NCBI GenBank assembly: GCA_025456425.1
Contig: JALOKP010000010.1
Span: forward strand, 1-45,192
Source: Acidobacteriota bacterium
GTDB taxonomy: Bacteria; Acidobacteriota; Polarisedimenticolia; J045
Direction: 5' to 3'
DNA: 45,192 nt
In this document: in pieces, positions 25,115 through 34,087 of the stretch
Numbering within the stretch: position 1 is the stretch's first letter
Layout: each line of letters opens with the position of its first letter
Notes under the pieces: generated by a model
The model's database searches: none
Seen by the model: only the letters and a program-made list of their open reading frames with translations
What the model was told of the DNA's origin: nothing
Translations under genes and position numbers: made by a program

Positions 25115-26245
25115 ATGCCCCCGCTGACGGAAGACGCCGTACGACAGGCCCTTGCGAGGGTCCCCTACCCCGGGTTCTCGCGAGACATCGTGTCCTTCGG
25201 CATGGTCCGGTCGGTCACGGTGGAGGGAGACCGGGTGCGGGTCGGCCTGCTGCTGACGACGGCCGATCCGGCCGTGGCCGACCAGGTCCGCGAGGCCGTG
25301 GTCGCCGCCGTATCGGCCCTGTCGGGGGCCGGAGCGGTCGATGTCCAGTTGCAGCGCCAGGGCCCGGCGCGGCTCCCGGCCGCCGGCGAGGCCCCCCCGC
25401 CGGCCGCGGCCCAGGCGCCGGCCGGCCCGCGGGCGGCGCACATCCTCGGGGTCGCCTCCGGCAAGGGCGGGGTCGGCAAGAGCACGGTTGCCGTCAACCT
25501 CGCGGTCGCCCTGGCCCGCCAGGGGCGCCGGGTCGGCTTCCTCGACGCCGACGTCCACGGACCCTCGGCGCCCCTGATGTTCGGGCTCGAGGGACAGAAG
25601 CCGTACGCCGGGGACGACGGGCACCCCACCCCGCTCGAGGCCCACGGCGTGCGGATCATGTCGATGGGCTTCTTCGTCGAGCGCGACAACGCGGTGATCT
25701 GGCGCGGGCCGATCGTCGGAAACTTCATCCGGCAGTTGCTGCTGGAGGTCGACTGGGGGGAGTTGGACGACCTGGTGATCGACTTCCCCCCGGGCACCGG
25801 CGACGCCCAGCTGACGATTTCGCAGACGATCAAGATGACCGGAGTCGTCGTCGTCTCGACCCCCAACGACCTGGCGCTGATCGACGCGCTCAAGGCGATC
25901 GCGATGTTCCGCAAGGTCGAGGTCCCGGTCCTGGGCCTGGTCGAGAACATGGCCTGGTTCGAGTGCCCGCACTGCCAGGAGCGGACCGACATCTTCGGCC
26001 GCGGCCTGGTCGACCGCGCGGCCGCCGAGCAGGAGGTGCCGATCCTGGGCCGGATCCCGATCGACCCGCAGGTCGTGGCCGAGTCGGACGCCGGGGTCCC
26101 GGTCGTCGCGGCGCGGCCGGAGAGCGCCGCGGGGCGGGCCTACACCGCGATCGCCGAGGCGACTCTCGCCGCCGCCGCCGCGGGCAGCGCGCCCCCGCGC
26201 CCCCGCGGAATCGGCGCCTTCTTCGACCGGTTCGGGAAAGGATAG
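25115..26245 (+). CDS. Mrp/NBP35-family iron-sulfur cluster carrier ATPase
   Basis: A 376-residue P-loop ATPase (Mrp/ApbC) thought to hold and deliver Fe-S clusters to apoproteins. An N-terminal MIP18/DUF59 domain (residues 5-85) is joined by a Pro/Ala linker to the ATPase with the deviant Walker A GKGGVGKST (116-124). The cluster-binding pair ECPHC (Cys284, Cys287) bridges the dimer. FPPGTGD and STPNDLALIDALK are also conserved. ATG 25115 has GGAG seven bases upstream and a TATAAT promoter. The exported helical-repeat gene follows six bases after the stop and probably shares the transcript. Confidence 0.95.
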   Translation: MPPLTEDAVRQALARVPYPGFSRDIVSFGMVRSVTVEGDRVRVGLLLTTADPAVADQVREAVVAAVSALSGAGAVDVQLQRQGPARLPAAGEAPPPAAAQAPAGPRAAHILGVASGKGGVGKSTVAVNLAVALARQGRRVGFLDADVHGPSAPLMFGLEGQKPYAGDDGHPTPLEAHGVRIMSMGFFVERDNAVIWRGPIVGNFIRQLLLEVDWGELDDLVIDFPPGTGDAQLTISQTIKMTGVVVVSTPNDLALIDALKAIAMFRKVEVPVLGLVENMAWFECPHCQERTDIFGRGLVDRAAAEQEVPILGRIPIDPQVVAESDAGVPVVAARPESAAGRAYTAIAEATLAAAAAGSAPPRPRGIGAFFDRFGKG

Positions 26246-26251
26246 GCCGCG

Positions 26252-27184
26252 ATGTCGCCCCTCCGCCCCGTTTTCCTCCGGCCCCTCGTCGCACTCGCGG
26301 CCGGCGCCTCGGTTGCCGCGTTCGCGCAGCAGCCTCCAGCCCCGGCTCCCCCGCAGTACTCGCTCGAGACATACGAGGCGTTCCGCACCCGGCTCGAAGG
26401 GGTCTCGGGCCCGACCCAGCGGGCCGAACGCCTGGCCGAGGTCGCGCTGGTCGAGCGGCCCGGCGGCGAGCTGCAGCAGATGGTCGACGCGGCGCTCGAC
26501 GAGGAGATCCTCGAGGCCAAGGGAGCGTTGCGGCGGATCTTCCTGACCGGCGACGAGACGGCCCGGGTGGAGGTGATGGAGCTGTTCTCCCGGCACTGGC
26601 GGAACACGCTGGGGATCGGTTTCGAGCCGGCCTTCGTCGACAGCGTGCGCCGCGGGCTCGAGGACCCGAGCCCGAAGGTCCGACAGGCGACGATCGCCTT
26701 CACCGCCGCGAACCACCTGCCGCGGATGGCCAACTTCCTGATCGATGCCGCCGAGGCCGACCCCAGTCTCACGCTCGGCGCGCTGCTGTCGATCGAACAG
26801 AGCCGCGACCCGATCGGGGCACGCTGGGTGAGCGGGAAGGTCGGCGACCCCGACCCCGCGATCCACGACGCGGCGCTGCGCGCCTGCGTGCCGATGCAGC
26901 GCCAGGCCGCGTTCCACCTGCGGGTCATGGCGGACAGCCCCGTCGAGAAGGTCCGCTGGGCCGGAATCGAAGGGCTGCTCACGGTGGCCAGCGCCGACGA
27001 CCGGGGATTCCTCACGAACTGGCTCGAGAAGGACGCCGCTGCGCCCCGCACCCTGCGCGACGCGGTCGTCAGCGCGCTGGCGGAACTCGAGATCGGGACC
27101 TACAAGCCGAAGCTGCCGCCGCGGCCACCGCTCACGTTCGCGCCGGCGGGTCCCCGCAAGCCGACGCTCCCGCTGCCGAGCTGA
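26252..27184 (+). CDS. Exported protein with HEAT-like helical repeats
   Basis: A 310-residue protein with a signal peptide (LRPLVALAAGASVAAFAQ) and then helical pairs that look like HEAT/Armadillo repeats, for example LEDPSPKVRQATIAFTAANH and DSPVEKVRWAGIEGLLTVA. The last 25 residues are Pro-rich. No catalytic motif was seen; a periplasmic scaffold is the simplest reading. It follows the Mrp gene by six bases with AAAGGA upstream. Its last 53 bases overlap the 3' end of the convergent aminotransferase gene, so the Pro-rich tail and the aminotransferase tail are encoded on opposite strands of the same DNA. Confidence 0.75.
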   Translation: MSPLRPVFLRPLVALAAGASVAAFAQQPPAPAPPQYSLETYEAFRTRLEGVSGPTQRAERLAEVALVERPGGELQQMVDAALDEEILEAKGALRRIFLTGDETARVEVMELFSRHWRNTLGIGFEPAFVDSVRRGLEDPSPKVRQATIAFTAANHLPRMANFLIDAAEADPSLTLGALLSIEQSRDPIGARWVSGKVGDPDPAIHDAALRACVPMQRQAAFHLRVMADSPVEKVRWAGIEGLLTVASADDRGFLTNWLEKDAAAPRTLRDAVVSALAELEIGTYKPKLPPRPPLTFAPAGPRKPTLPLPS

Positions 27185-28316
27185 GCCGCGCCGCGATCGT
27201 CTCCAGCGCGCCGGCCAGCGCGCCGTCCTCCTGCGCGTAGCTGATCCGCAGCCAGTCCGGCGCGCTCGTTCCGAACGCCTCTCCCGGGATCACGACGATC
27301 TTGTCCTCGGTCATCAGCCGGCGCGCGAAGGCCATCCCGCCCCCCGCCGCCGACGCGTCGATCCAGGCGTAGAACGCTCCCTCGAGCGGCGCCATGCGCA
27401 GCCCCGGCCGCCCGCCGAGGATCCGCTCGACCAGGTCGCGGCGGCGCCGGAAGACCGCGCGCACCGACTGCGCCGCGACCCGTCCTTCCGGCGTGAAGGC
27501 GACGCGTGCGGCACGCTGCGTCGGCGTCGGGGCGCAGGTCAGGAGGGTCTGCTGCAGGGCCACGACCCGCGCCATGAATTCGGCGTCGGGTGACACGACC
27601 CAGCCCAGCCGCCAGCCCGTCAGCGCGACCGACTTCGACAATCCGCCGCAGACGACGACGTGCGGCAGCGGCTCCGCCGGGACGCCCGGCGCGTCGCCGT
27701 CACCCATCCAGTAGAGGCTGCGGTAGGTGTCGTCGATCAGCAGCGCGACCCCGCGCCGGGCCGTCTCCTCGGTCAGGCGCGCCAGGCTCGAGGCCGGCTC
27801 CACGGTGCCGGTGGGGTTCGAAGGGGTGATCACGACCAGCGCGCGCGTGGCGGGTGTGATCCGGTCGAGGACCTCGTCGGGGTCGAGGTGGAACCCGCGC
27901 TCGGCGCGCAGCGGGTAGAAGCGCGGCGCGGCGTCCCAGGTCTGCGCCGCGCGCAGCGCGCCGGGGAAGGCCGGGTCGGGGAGCAGGACCTCGTCCCCCG
28001 GATCGAGCAGGCAGCCCAGCGCGACGAAGGTCGCCTGCTGGCAGCCGACCGTGATCACCGCGTCGCCGGCGCCACGTGCGAACGGCGCGTACGCGGCCGC
28101 GACCCGCTCGCGCAGCACCCCGTCGCCGGCGGTCGGCCCGTAGCCGGACGGACCTTCGGAGGCGGCACGCGCCAGCGCTTCGCGCAGCAGTGCGGGTGGC
28201 TCCAGGTCGGGCTGGCCGAGCCCCAGATTGAGCGCGTCGGGCGGGGCCGACTCGAACAGCTCGCGGATCAGGGTGCGCTTGAGGCCGGCCACGCGCTGGG
28301 CGATCCGCGGGCTCAC
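27132..28316 (-). CDS. dapC: PLP aminotransferase, probable succinyldiaminopimelate aminotransferase
   Basis: A 394-residue fold-type I aminotransferase. SNPTG (Asn167), DDTYRS (Asp195/196, Tyr198) and GGLSKSVALTGWRLGW with the PLP lysine Lys228 and Arg236 are all present. Sequence alone does not give the substrate, but it is translationally coupled to dapD (GTGA overlap at 28313-28316) in a lysine operon, so it most likely transaminates N-succinyl-2-amino-6-oxopimelate. An LL-DAP aminotransferase role would bypass dapD and is less likely. The C-terminal tail of about 15 residues (SSAAGASACGDPPART) overlaps the convergent gene at 27132-27184. Confidence 0.88.
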   Translation of the reverse strand: MSPRIAQRVAGLKRTLIRELFESAPPDALNLGLGQPDLEPPALLREALARAASEGPSGYGPTAGDGVLRERVAAAYAPFARGAGDAVITVGCQQATFVALGCLLDPGDEVLLPDPAFPGALRAAQTWDAAPRFYPLRAERGFHLDPDEVLDRITPATRALVVITPSNPTGTVEPASSLARLTEETARRGVALLIDDTYRSLYWMGDGDAPGVPAEPLPHVVVCGGLSKSVALTGWRLGWVVSPDAEFMARVVALQQTLLTCAPTPTQRAARVAFTPEGRVAAQSVRAVFRRRRDLVERILGGRPGLRMAPLEGAFYAWIDASAAGGGMAFARRLMTEDKIVVIPGEAFGTSAPDWLRISYAQEDGALAGALETIAARLSSAAGASACGDPPART

Positions 28317-29164
28317 CGGAGCACCCCCTCGAGCGCGGCCCGGGCCTCGGTTCCTGGGTCGCGGTCCTTGACGATGAGCGCGCAGCCCGCCGAGAGCCCC
28401 TGCTCGCGCGCCCAGGGATCGCCGACCGGCCGCGCGCCAGGAACGAGCACGGAGCGCGGCGGGATGCTCAGCGTGCCGTCCGCACCGCCCCGCAGCACGC
28501 GGCGACGGGGCAGGTCGTAGACCGGCGTCGAGCGGGTCAGGATCACGCCCGCGCCGACCACGCTCCCGGCCCCCAGGCGGACCCCCTCCACCACCGCCGC
28601 AAGCGCGCCGACGAAGCAGCCGTCCTCGACGATCACCGGCATCGCTCCCGGAGGCTCGAGCACGCCGCCGATCTGCGCGCCGGCCGAGAGGTGCACGCCG
28701 CCGCCGATCTGGGCGCACGAGCCGACCAGCGCGTGCGAGTCGACCATCGAGCCGCCAGCGACGAAGGCGCCGACGTTGACGTAGCAGGGGGGCATCAGAA
28801 TGGCGCCCGCGCCGACGTGCGCCCCGCGCCGCACGGCACTGCCGCCGGCGACGATGCGGACGCCCGGCATCCCGCCGACCGGTCGCGGGGGGTAGGTCTC
28901 CTTGTCGCGGAACCCGAGCGGCCCGGCCGGCGGGAGCTCGACCACCTCTGAAAAGCGGAAGCCGAGCAGGATCCCGAGCTTCACCCAGGGGTGAACGGTC
29001 CACGCCGCCTCGGGATCGGCCGCCGGCGGCGGCGTCGCGGCCCGCACCGTCCCGGCCTCGAGTCGGCCGATCAGCTCCTCGACCGCGCCGCGCACCGCCG
29101 CGCGCGGCGCCGCGTCGCCCAGCGCCGCGAGCCGCTCGATCTCCGCCGCGAGCGCGGCGCTCAC
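28313..29164 (-). CDS. dapD: Tetrahydrodipicolinate N-succinyltransferase
   Basis: A 283-residue acyltransferase that commits tetrahydrodipicolinate to the succinylase branch of diaminopimelate synthesis. The N-terminal helical part precedes a left-handed beta-helix of hexapeptide repeats (VGAGAILMPPCYVNVGAFVA, then SMVDSHALVGSCAQIGGGVH) typical of DapD rather than the acetyl-CoA enzyme DapH. Key family strings are FRDKETYPPRP and GGVLEP. The GTG at 29164 overlaps the dapA stop (GTGA), and the dapC GTG overlaps its own stop in the same way. A desuccinylase (dapE) is not in the window. Confidence 0.93.
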   Translation of the reverse strand: MSAALAAEIERLAALGDAAPRAAVRGAVEELIGRLEAGTVRAATPPPAADPEAAWTVHPWVKLGILLGFRFSEVVELPPAGPLGFRDKETYPPRPVGGMPGVRIVAGGSAVRRGAHVGAGAILMPPCYVNVGAFVAGGSMVDSHALVGSCAQIGGGVHLSAGAQIGGVLEPPGAMPVIVEDGCFVGALAAVVEGVRLGAGSVVGAGVILTRSTPVYDLPRRRVLRGGADGTLSIPPRSVLVPGARPVGDPWAREQGLSAGCALIVKDRDPGTEARAALEGVLR

Positions 29165-30051
29165 GCCTTCACCCCGGCCCGCTCGAGCGCCCCCCGGAGC
29201 CGCGCCACGGTCGCGTCGCCGGCGTGCGCGAGCGGCAGCCGCACGGTCCACTCGCACAGCCCGAGCAGCGACAGCGCCGCCTTGCACGGGACCGGGTTCG
29301 TCTCGGCGAACAGCGCGCGCGTCAGCTCGAGCGTGCGGTAGTGCTCGCGGCACGCGGTCGCCACGTCGCCGGCCCGCGCCGCGTCCGCCATCCGGACCGT
29401 CCCCAGGGGGTCGACGTTCGAGAGCACCGAGATCGCGCCGTCGCCCCCCATCAGCATCATCGGGACGTTCAGCTCGTCCTCGCCCGACAGCACCGCGAAC
29501 CCCGGCCGGCGGCGGGCCACGATCGACATCGCCTGCCCGAGGTTGCCCGAGGCCTCCTTGACCGCGGCGATCCCCTCGATCTCGGCGATCCGCAGCACCA
29601 GTTCGGGCGGCGCGTTGAGCCCGGTGCGGCCGGGCACGTTGTAGACCACCACCGGCAACCCGCCCTCCCGTGCCACCGCGCGGTAATGACCGAGCAGCCC
29701 GTCCGGGTTGGGCTTGTTGTAGTACGGCGTGACGACCAGCGCGGCGTCGGCACCGAGAGCCCGGGCCCGGCGGGTGCGCTCGATCGACTGCGCGGTGCCG
29801 TTGGTCCCGGTCCCGGCGACGACCGGCACGCGCCCGGCCGCCAGCTCGACCGTCAGCGCGATCACGCGCTCCCACTCGGCGTCGGACAGGACCGGCGTCT
29901 CGCCCGTCGTGCCGCAGGGCACGAGCCCGTGGATCCCGGCCTCGAGTTGGCGGGTCACGAGGCGCCGGAACGCCTCCTCGTCCACCGACAGGTCCGGGCG
30001 GAACGGCGTGACGAGCGCCGTCAGCACCCCGCGCAGCGCGCTTTCCTTCAT
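29161..30051 (-). CDS. dapA: 4-hydroxy-tetrahydrodipicolinate synthase
   Basis: A 296-residue TIM-barrel aldolase that condenses pyruvate with aspartate semialdehyde, the first step specific to lysine. Conserved residues: CGTTGE (Thr48, Thr49), Tyr137 in VVVYNVPGRTG, and the Schiff-base Lys165 in AAVKEASG. ATG 30051 has AAGGAG at 30058-30063, spaced six bases. It follows dapB after 31 bases, the only noticeable gap in the operon, and so has its own strong ribosome site; dapD is coupled downstream. Confidence 0.96.
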   Translation of the reverse strand: MKESALRGVLTALVTPFRPDLSVDEEAFRRLVTRQLEAGIHGLVPCGTTGETPVLSDAEWERVIALTVELAAGRVPVVAGTGTNGTAQSIERTRRARALGADAALVVTPYYNKPNPDGLLGHYRAVAREGGLPVVVYNVPGRTGLNAPPELVLRIAEIEGIAAVKEASGNLGQAMSIVARRRPGFAVLSGEDELNVPMMLMGGDGAISVLSNVDPLGTVRMADAARAGDVATACREHYRTLELTRALFAETNPVPCKAALSLLGLCEWTVRLPLAHAGDATVARLRGALERAGVKA

Positions 30052-30082
30052 CGCAGGCTCCTTCCCGGCCGGCCCGTGCCGC

Positions 30083-30859
30083 TCAGTGCGACGCGTCGCC
30101 GAGCAGTTCGTCGATCATCTCGTCCAGCGTGCGCGGCCCGGGCCGCGCGACCAGCCACTCCGCGGCGCGCACCGCGCCGTGCGCGAAGACCGCGCGGTCG
30201 CGCGCCCGATGCACGATCTCGATCGTCTCTCCCGGACCGTCCCAGCCCAGCCGGTGCGTCCCGGGGATCTCGCCGGCCCGCACCCAGGCCACGGGCACCA
30301 GTTCCGGCGGCAGCGGCCCGTCGGCCGGCGCGAGGCCCCAGCGCGTCTTGCCCGGCGTGCGCTCGACCAGCGCCTGGGCCAGCCGCAGCGCCGTCCCCGA
30401 GGGGGCGTCGCGTTTGAGCTGGTGGTGCTCCTCGACCAGGTAGGGGGCGAACCCGCCGATTGCGCCGAGCAGCGACGCCGCGCGGTCGGCGACCCGAAAC
30501 AGCGCCTGCACCCCCAGCGCGAAGTTCGGCGCCCAGAGGAACCCCACGCCGCGCTCCGCGGCCAGCGCCCGCACCGCCTCGAGGCCGTCGTTCCAGCCGG
30601 TCGTGCCGGAGACCGCGGGGCAGCCCGCTTCGAGCAGGCGGCGCACATTCTGCGGTGCGGCCGCGGCGTGCGTGAACTCCAGCGCGACGTCGATCCCCGC
30701 GAGGTCGGCCCGGTCGACGCCGCGCGCGTCGGCGCCCGGGGACTCGGGATCGACCCGCAGCGCGATCCGGTGGCCCCGCGCCTCGGCGGCCAGGGCGAGC
30801 GCGCGCCCCATTCGGCCGCAGCCGACGAGCGCGAGGTGGAGCGGACGGTCGGCGCTCAT
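30083..30859 (-). CDS. dapB: 4-hydroxy-tetrahydrodipicolinate reductase
   Basis: A 258-residue NAD(P)H-dependent reductase acting after DapA. The dinucleotide fold motif GCGRMG is at 13-18, SGTTGW at 84-89, and the family signature EEHHQLKRDAPSGTA holds His145/His146 and Lys149. ATG 30859 overlaps the lysC stop as ATGA; an upstream in-frame ATG would run 165 bases into lysC and is rejected. Confidence 0.96.
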   Translation of the reverse strand: MSADRPLHLALVGCGRMGRALALAAEARGHRIALRVDPESPGADARGVDRADLAGIDVALEFTHAAAAPQNVRRLLEAGCPAVSGTTGWNDGLEAVRALAAERGVGFLWAPNFALGVQALFRVADRAASLLGAIGGFAPYLVEEHHQLKRDAPSGTALRLAQALVERTPGKTRWGLAPADGPLPPELVPVAWVRAGEIPGTHRLGWDGPGETIEIVHRARDRAVFAHGAVRAAEWLVARPGPRTLDEMIDELLGDASH

Positions 30860-32220
30860 GTGCGATCCTCCCCTGCCGCGCACTCGAACAGCGCGCGGTG
30901 CAGCGCGCGGACCAGCTCCTTCGCGCGCTCCTCGTCGGTCAGCAGCCCGAGCGACGCGCCGTGCGGGCCCTGGACCAGGCGGCGCAGCGGGATCCCGCCC
31001 GCCGCCGCGAGCACCCGCTGCCACTGCGCCGGCGCATCGGCCAGCCCCTCGCCGACGACCGCGACCAGCGCCAGGCCAGGTGTGCAGCGGACCTCGCCGT
31101 AGCGCTCGAGCGCGTCGAGCGCCGGGGCCAGCGAGGGGTCGGCGGGGATCAACAGCTCGAGCCAGACCGGCCCGGGCAACACGGCCACGGGCTGCAGCCC
31201 GGGACGGTCGACGGTCCGCAGCACGTCGGCGAGGAAGCCCTCCTCGCGCAGCCGCCCCGGCGCGCGCAGCGCGACCAGTTGCAGCGGCGCGCGCGAGGCG
31301 ACGGCCCGGACCGCCGGAGCAGTCGAGCCGGTGGCGCCGATCCGGGTGCCGGGCCGCTCCGGGGCGAGGCTGTTGCGCACCACGACCGGCAGACCGCCGT
31401 GGATCGCCGGGTCGATCGACGCCGGGTGCAGCACCTTGGCGCCAAAGCCGGCCATCTCGGCCGCCTCGCGGAAGGTCGCCTGCTCCAGCACGCGCGCCGC
31501 GGGGACGACGCGCGGGTCGGCGGTCATCAGCCCGTCGACGTCGGTCCAGATCTCGATCGCCGCGGCGTCGAGCGCGAGGCCGAGCACGGAGCCCGACAGG
31601 TCGGAGCCGCCGCGCCCCAGCGTCGTCGGGATCCCCTCCGGGGTCGCGCCGAGGTAGCCGCCGAGCACAGGGACCGTTCCCGCCTCGACCAGCGGCGCGA
31701 CCCGCTCGCGGGCCCGCGCGCGCGTCTCGGCGAGCTGCGGCCGCGCCGAGCCGAAGTGGTCGTCGGTGATCACGATCTCGCGCGAGTCGACCACCTGCCC
31801 CGGCGCCCCCGCGATGCGCAGCGCCGCCGCCAGCAGCTCCTGGGCCAGCAGCTCGCCGTAGCCCAGGACCTGGTCGGACGAACGCGGCGTCGCCGTCCCG
31901 AGCAGCCGGACCCCGCGCAGCAGGACCCGCAGTTCGCGCAGGTGCGCGTCGAGCCGCTCGACCAGCGCGGCGTCGCCGGGAGCGAGCGCGAGCGCGGTCT
32001 CGCGGTGGCGGCGTGCCAGCCGGTCGGCCTCGTCCTCCATCGCGGCGCGGTCGCCGGACAGCGCGGTCTCGGTCAGCCGCTGGAGCTGGTTGGTCACGCC
32101 CGCCATCGCCGAGGTGACGATGACCGGCCGCTCCGGCAGCCGCCCGCGGACGATCTCCGCGACCCCCCGCATCCGCTCGGGACCGTCGACCGAGGTCCCG
32201 CCGAACTTCATCACGATCAC
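30856..32220 (-). CDS. lysC: Aspartate kinase
   Basis: A 454-residue enzyme that phosphorylates aspartate for the lysine, threonine and methionine families. The N-terminal KFGGTSV (5-11), GRGGSDLSG and WTDVDGLMTADPRV are the catalytic landmarks; FGAKVLHPASI and VVVRNSLAPERPGTRIG are the usual end of the kinase domain. The roughly 160 C-terminal residues fit paired ACT domains, so feedback control is expected, though the effector cannot be read. The GTG at 32220 gives MIVMKFGG, the normal N-terminus, and overlaps the asd stop (GTGA); dapB is coupled at the other end. No homoserine dehydrogenase domain is fused. Confidence 0.95.
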   Translation of the reverse strand: MIVMKFGGTSVDGPERMRGVAEIVRGRLPERPVIVTSAMAGVTNQLQRLTETALSGDRAAMEDEADRLARRHRETALALAPGDAALVERLDAHLRELRVLLRGVRLLGTATPRSSDQVLGYGELLAQELLAAALRIAGAPGQVVDSREIVITDDHFGSARPQLAETRARARERVAPLVEAGTVPVLGGYLGATPEGIPTTLGRGGSDLSGSVLGLALDAAAIEIWTDVDGLMTADPRVVPAARVLEQATFREAAEMAGFGAKVLHPASIDPAIHGGLPVVVRNSLAPERPGTRIGATGSTAPAVRAVASRAPLQLVALRAPGRLREEGFLADVLRTVDRPGLQPVAVLPGPVWLELLIPADPSLAPALDALERYGEVRCTPGLALVAVVGEGLADAPAQWQRVLAAAGGIPLRRLVQGPHGASLGLLTDEERAKELVRALHRALFECAAGEDRT

Positions 32221-33281
32221 GGCACCAGGTCCTGGGCCTGGATCAACTCGCCGATCAGCAGGGTTCCGCCCGCCGCGCCGCGGATCGTGTTGTGGGAGAG
32301 GACCTCCATCCGCAGGCCGAGCACCGCGCAGGGCCGGATCCGGCCGACGACCGCCGCCATCCCGCCGCCGGTCATCCGGTCGAGCCGCGGCTGGGGGCGG
32401 TCGCTCGCCTCGCGCACGACGATCGCGGGGTCGGGCGCGCTCGGCAGGCCCAGCTCCTGCGGCAGGCCGCGAAAGCGCGCCATCAGCTCGGCCGCCCGCT
32501 CCGGCCCGATCCGTGGCGAGGACTGCAGGCTGACCGCCAGCAGGTGCCCGTCCGAGACCGGCACGCGGTGGACCTGCGCCGAGACCGCCAGGTCCAGCGC
32601 CTCGACGCGGTTCCCGGCGAGCTTCCCGAAGATCTTCGCGGGCTCGCTCTCGAGCTTGGGCTCCTCGTCGGCGATCCAGGGGATGACGTTGTCGATCAGG
32701 TCGAGCGCGGGGACGCCGGGGTAGCCGGCGCCGGAGGCGGCCTGGAGCGTGGTCACGACCAGCCGTTCGAGCCGCGCCGTGCGCGCCAGCGGCGCCAGCG
32801 CCAGCGCCAGCCCGATCACCGAGCAGTTGGGGTTGCAGACGACGAAGCCGCGGCCGCCCCAGCGCCGGCGCTGGGCCTCGATCAGCGCCAGGTGATCGGC
32901 GTTGGCCTCGGGCACGATCAGCGGGACGTCGGGGTCCATCCGGCGGTTGCGGGCGTTGCTGATCACGGCCCGGCCGGCGCGGGCGAAGGCCGGCTCGACC
33001 TCCTCCGCCGCCGCGGCGTCGAGCGCGGAGAAGACCAGCGCCGACTCGACGGCGGCCGGGTCGCAGGCCCGCAGGGTCAGCGCCGCCGCGGCCGCGGGGG
33101 GCGCCTCCGAAACCCGCCAGTTCACCGCCTCGCCATACGGCCGGCCGGCGCTGCGATCGGAGGCCGCGACCTCCGCCAGTTCGAACCACGGGTGCGCGTC
33201 GAGCAGTTGCACCAACCGCTGCCCGACCATGCCGGTCGCGCCGAGCACCGCCACGGGCCGGCGCGTTCCTTGATTATTCAT
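32217..33281 (-). CDS. asd: Aspartate-semialdehyde dehydrogenase, archaeal/fungal type
   Basis: A 354-residue NADPH enzyme reducing aspartyl phosphate. LGATGMVGQ (13-21) binds the cofactor; the catalytic cysteine is Cys153 in CNPNCSVIGL. The CNPNCS wording, the WFELAEVAASDRSAG region and the length match the archaeal/fungal subgroup rather than the classic E. coli form. Start chosen at ATG 33281, with GGAG ten bases or so upstream; an ATG at 33365 would add sequence unlike the family. First gene of the lysine operon; lysC overlaps its stop. The 116 bases separating it from the divergent HAD gene are too short for a standard lysine riboswitch. Confidence 0.93.
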   Translation of the reverse strand: MNNQGTRRPVAVLGATGMVGQRLVQLLDAHPWFELAEVAASDRSAGRPYGEAVNWRVSEAPPAAAAALTLRACDPAAVESALVFSALDAAAAEEVEPAFARAGRAVISNARNRRMDPDVPLIVPEANADHLALIEAQRRRWGGRGFVVCNPNCSVIGLALALAPLARTARLERLVVTTLQAASGAGYPGVPALDLIDNVIPWIADEEPKLESEPAKIFGKLAGNRVEALDLAVSAQVHRVPVSDGHLLAVSLQSSPRIGPERAAELMARFRGLPQELGLPSAPDPAIVVREASDRPQPRLDRMTGGGMAAVVGRIRPCAVLGLRMEVLSHNTIRGAAGGTLLIGELIQAQDLVP

Positions 33282-33376
33282 CTCGCCGAGCTCCACATCC
33301 GTCGTGACATGAGTTGATATCCGCGCGGCGGGACCGGGCCGCGGGCGGGGCTTCCCTCCCGCCACGGGCCCCGGGT

Positions 33377-33397
33377 CGCGGATGATAGCATCGCGCG
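33377..33397 (+). promoter_or_regulatory. Leaderless -10 box TAGCAT inside a small inverted repeat
   Basis: TAGCAT at 33386-33391 ends six bases before the ATG at 33398, and no Shine-Dalgarno is present, the pattern of a leaderless start. The box sits in GATG-ATAG-CATC (33381-33392) flanked by CGC/GCG with a one-base bulge, which could bind a repressor. No -35 match. Confidence 0.4.
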
Positions 33398-34087
33398 ATG
33401 GTTCGCTGCCGCGCGGTCATCTTCGACCTCGACGGGACGCTGGTGGACGCGTTCGCCGCCGTGGCTGACGCGCTCAACGTGGCCCGCGCGGCCTGCGGGC
33501 TGCCGCCCCTGCCGCTCGAGGCGGTCCGGGGCCAGGTCGGCTGGGGCCTCTCCGACCTCCTGGCGCGGAACGTCGGCCCCGAGCGCGTGGCCGAGGCCCG
33601 CCCGCACTTCGAGGCCCACTACGCCGCGCACCACCTCGCCGGGACGCGGCTGCTGCCCGGCGCCGGGGAGGCCCTGGCGGACCTCGCGCGCCGCGGGGCC
33701 GGGCTCGGGATCGCCTCGAACAAGCCCCCCCGTTTCACCCGCGACCTACTGGAGCGGCTCGACCTGGCGCCGCTCTTCGGCGCGATCCTCGGTCCGGGAC
33801 CCGACCTCCCGCCCAAGCCCGACCCCGCGATGCTGCGCGCGGCCTGCGCGCTCCTCGACGCCGCCCCGGCAGAGACGCTCTACGTCGGGGACATGCCGCT
33901 CGACGTGGAGTCGGCGGTCCGGGCCGGGATGCCGCACCTGCTGGTCCCGACCGGGGCCGTCCCGGCCGCCGATCTGGCCCGGGTTCCCGGCGTCCGGCTG
34001 GCCCGCGACCTGCTCGACGTGGCGGCCCGGGTCGAGGTCGGCGGCCTGCGGTCCGCGCCCGGCGACCGCTCGCGCGATCCGACTTGA
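33398..34087 (+). CDS. HAD-superfamily phosphatase, phosphoglycolate-phosphatase-like
   Basis: A 229-residue HAD hydrolase. FDLDGTLVD supplies nucleophile Asp10 and acid/base Asp12; IASNKPP is motif II, KPDP supplies the motif III lysine, and YVGDMPLDVESAVRAG is motif IV. The helical cap lies between motifs I and II. Gph/PgmB-like members dephosphorylate 2-phosphoglycolate or sugar phosphates; substrate cannot be fixed. Divergent from asd with a probable leaderless start. The Gly/Arg/Ser-rich C-terminus has no clear function, and its stop overlaps the -35 of the next gene. Confidence 0.87.
   Translation: MVRCRAVIFDLDGTLVDAFAAVADALNVARAACGLPPLPLEAVRGQVGWGLSDLLARNVGPERVAEARPHFEAHYAAHHLAGTRLLPGAGEALADLARRGAGLGIASNKPPRFTRDLLERLDLAPLFGAILGPGPDLPPKPDPAMLRAACALLDAAPAETLYVGDMPLDVESAVRAGMPHLLVPTGAVPAADLARVPGVRLARDLLDVAARVEVGGLRSAPGDRSRDPT

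Noticed and set aside
33282..33397. Lysine riboswitch upstream of asd
   Set aside because: The divergent gap is about 116 bases, too short, and no multi-helix junction or terminator was recognised.
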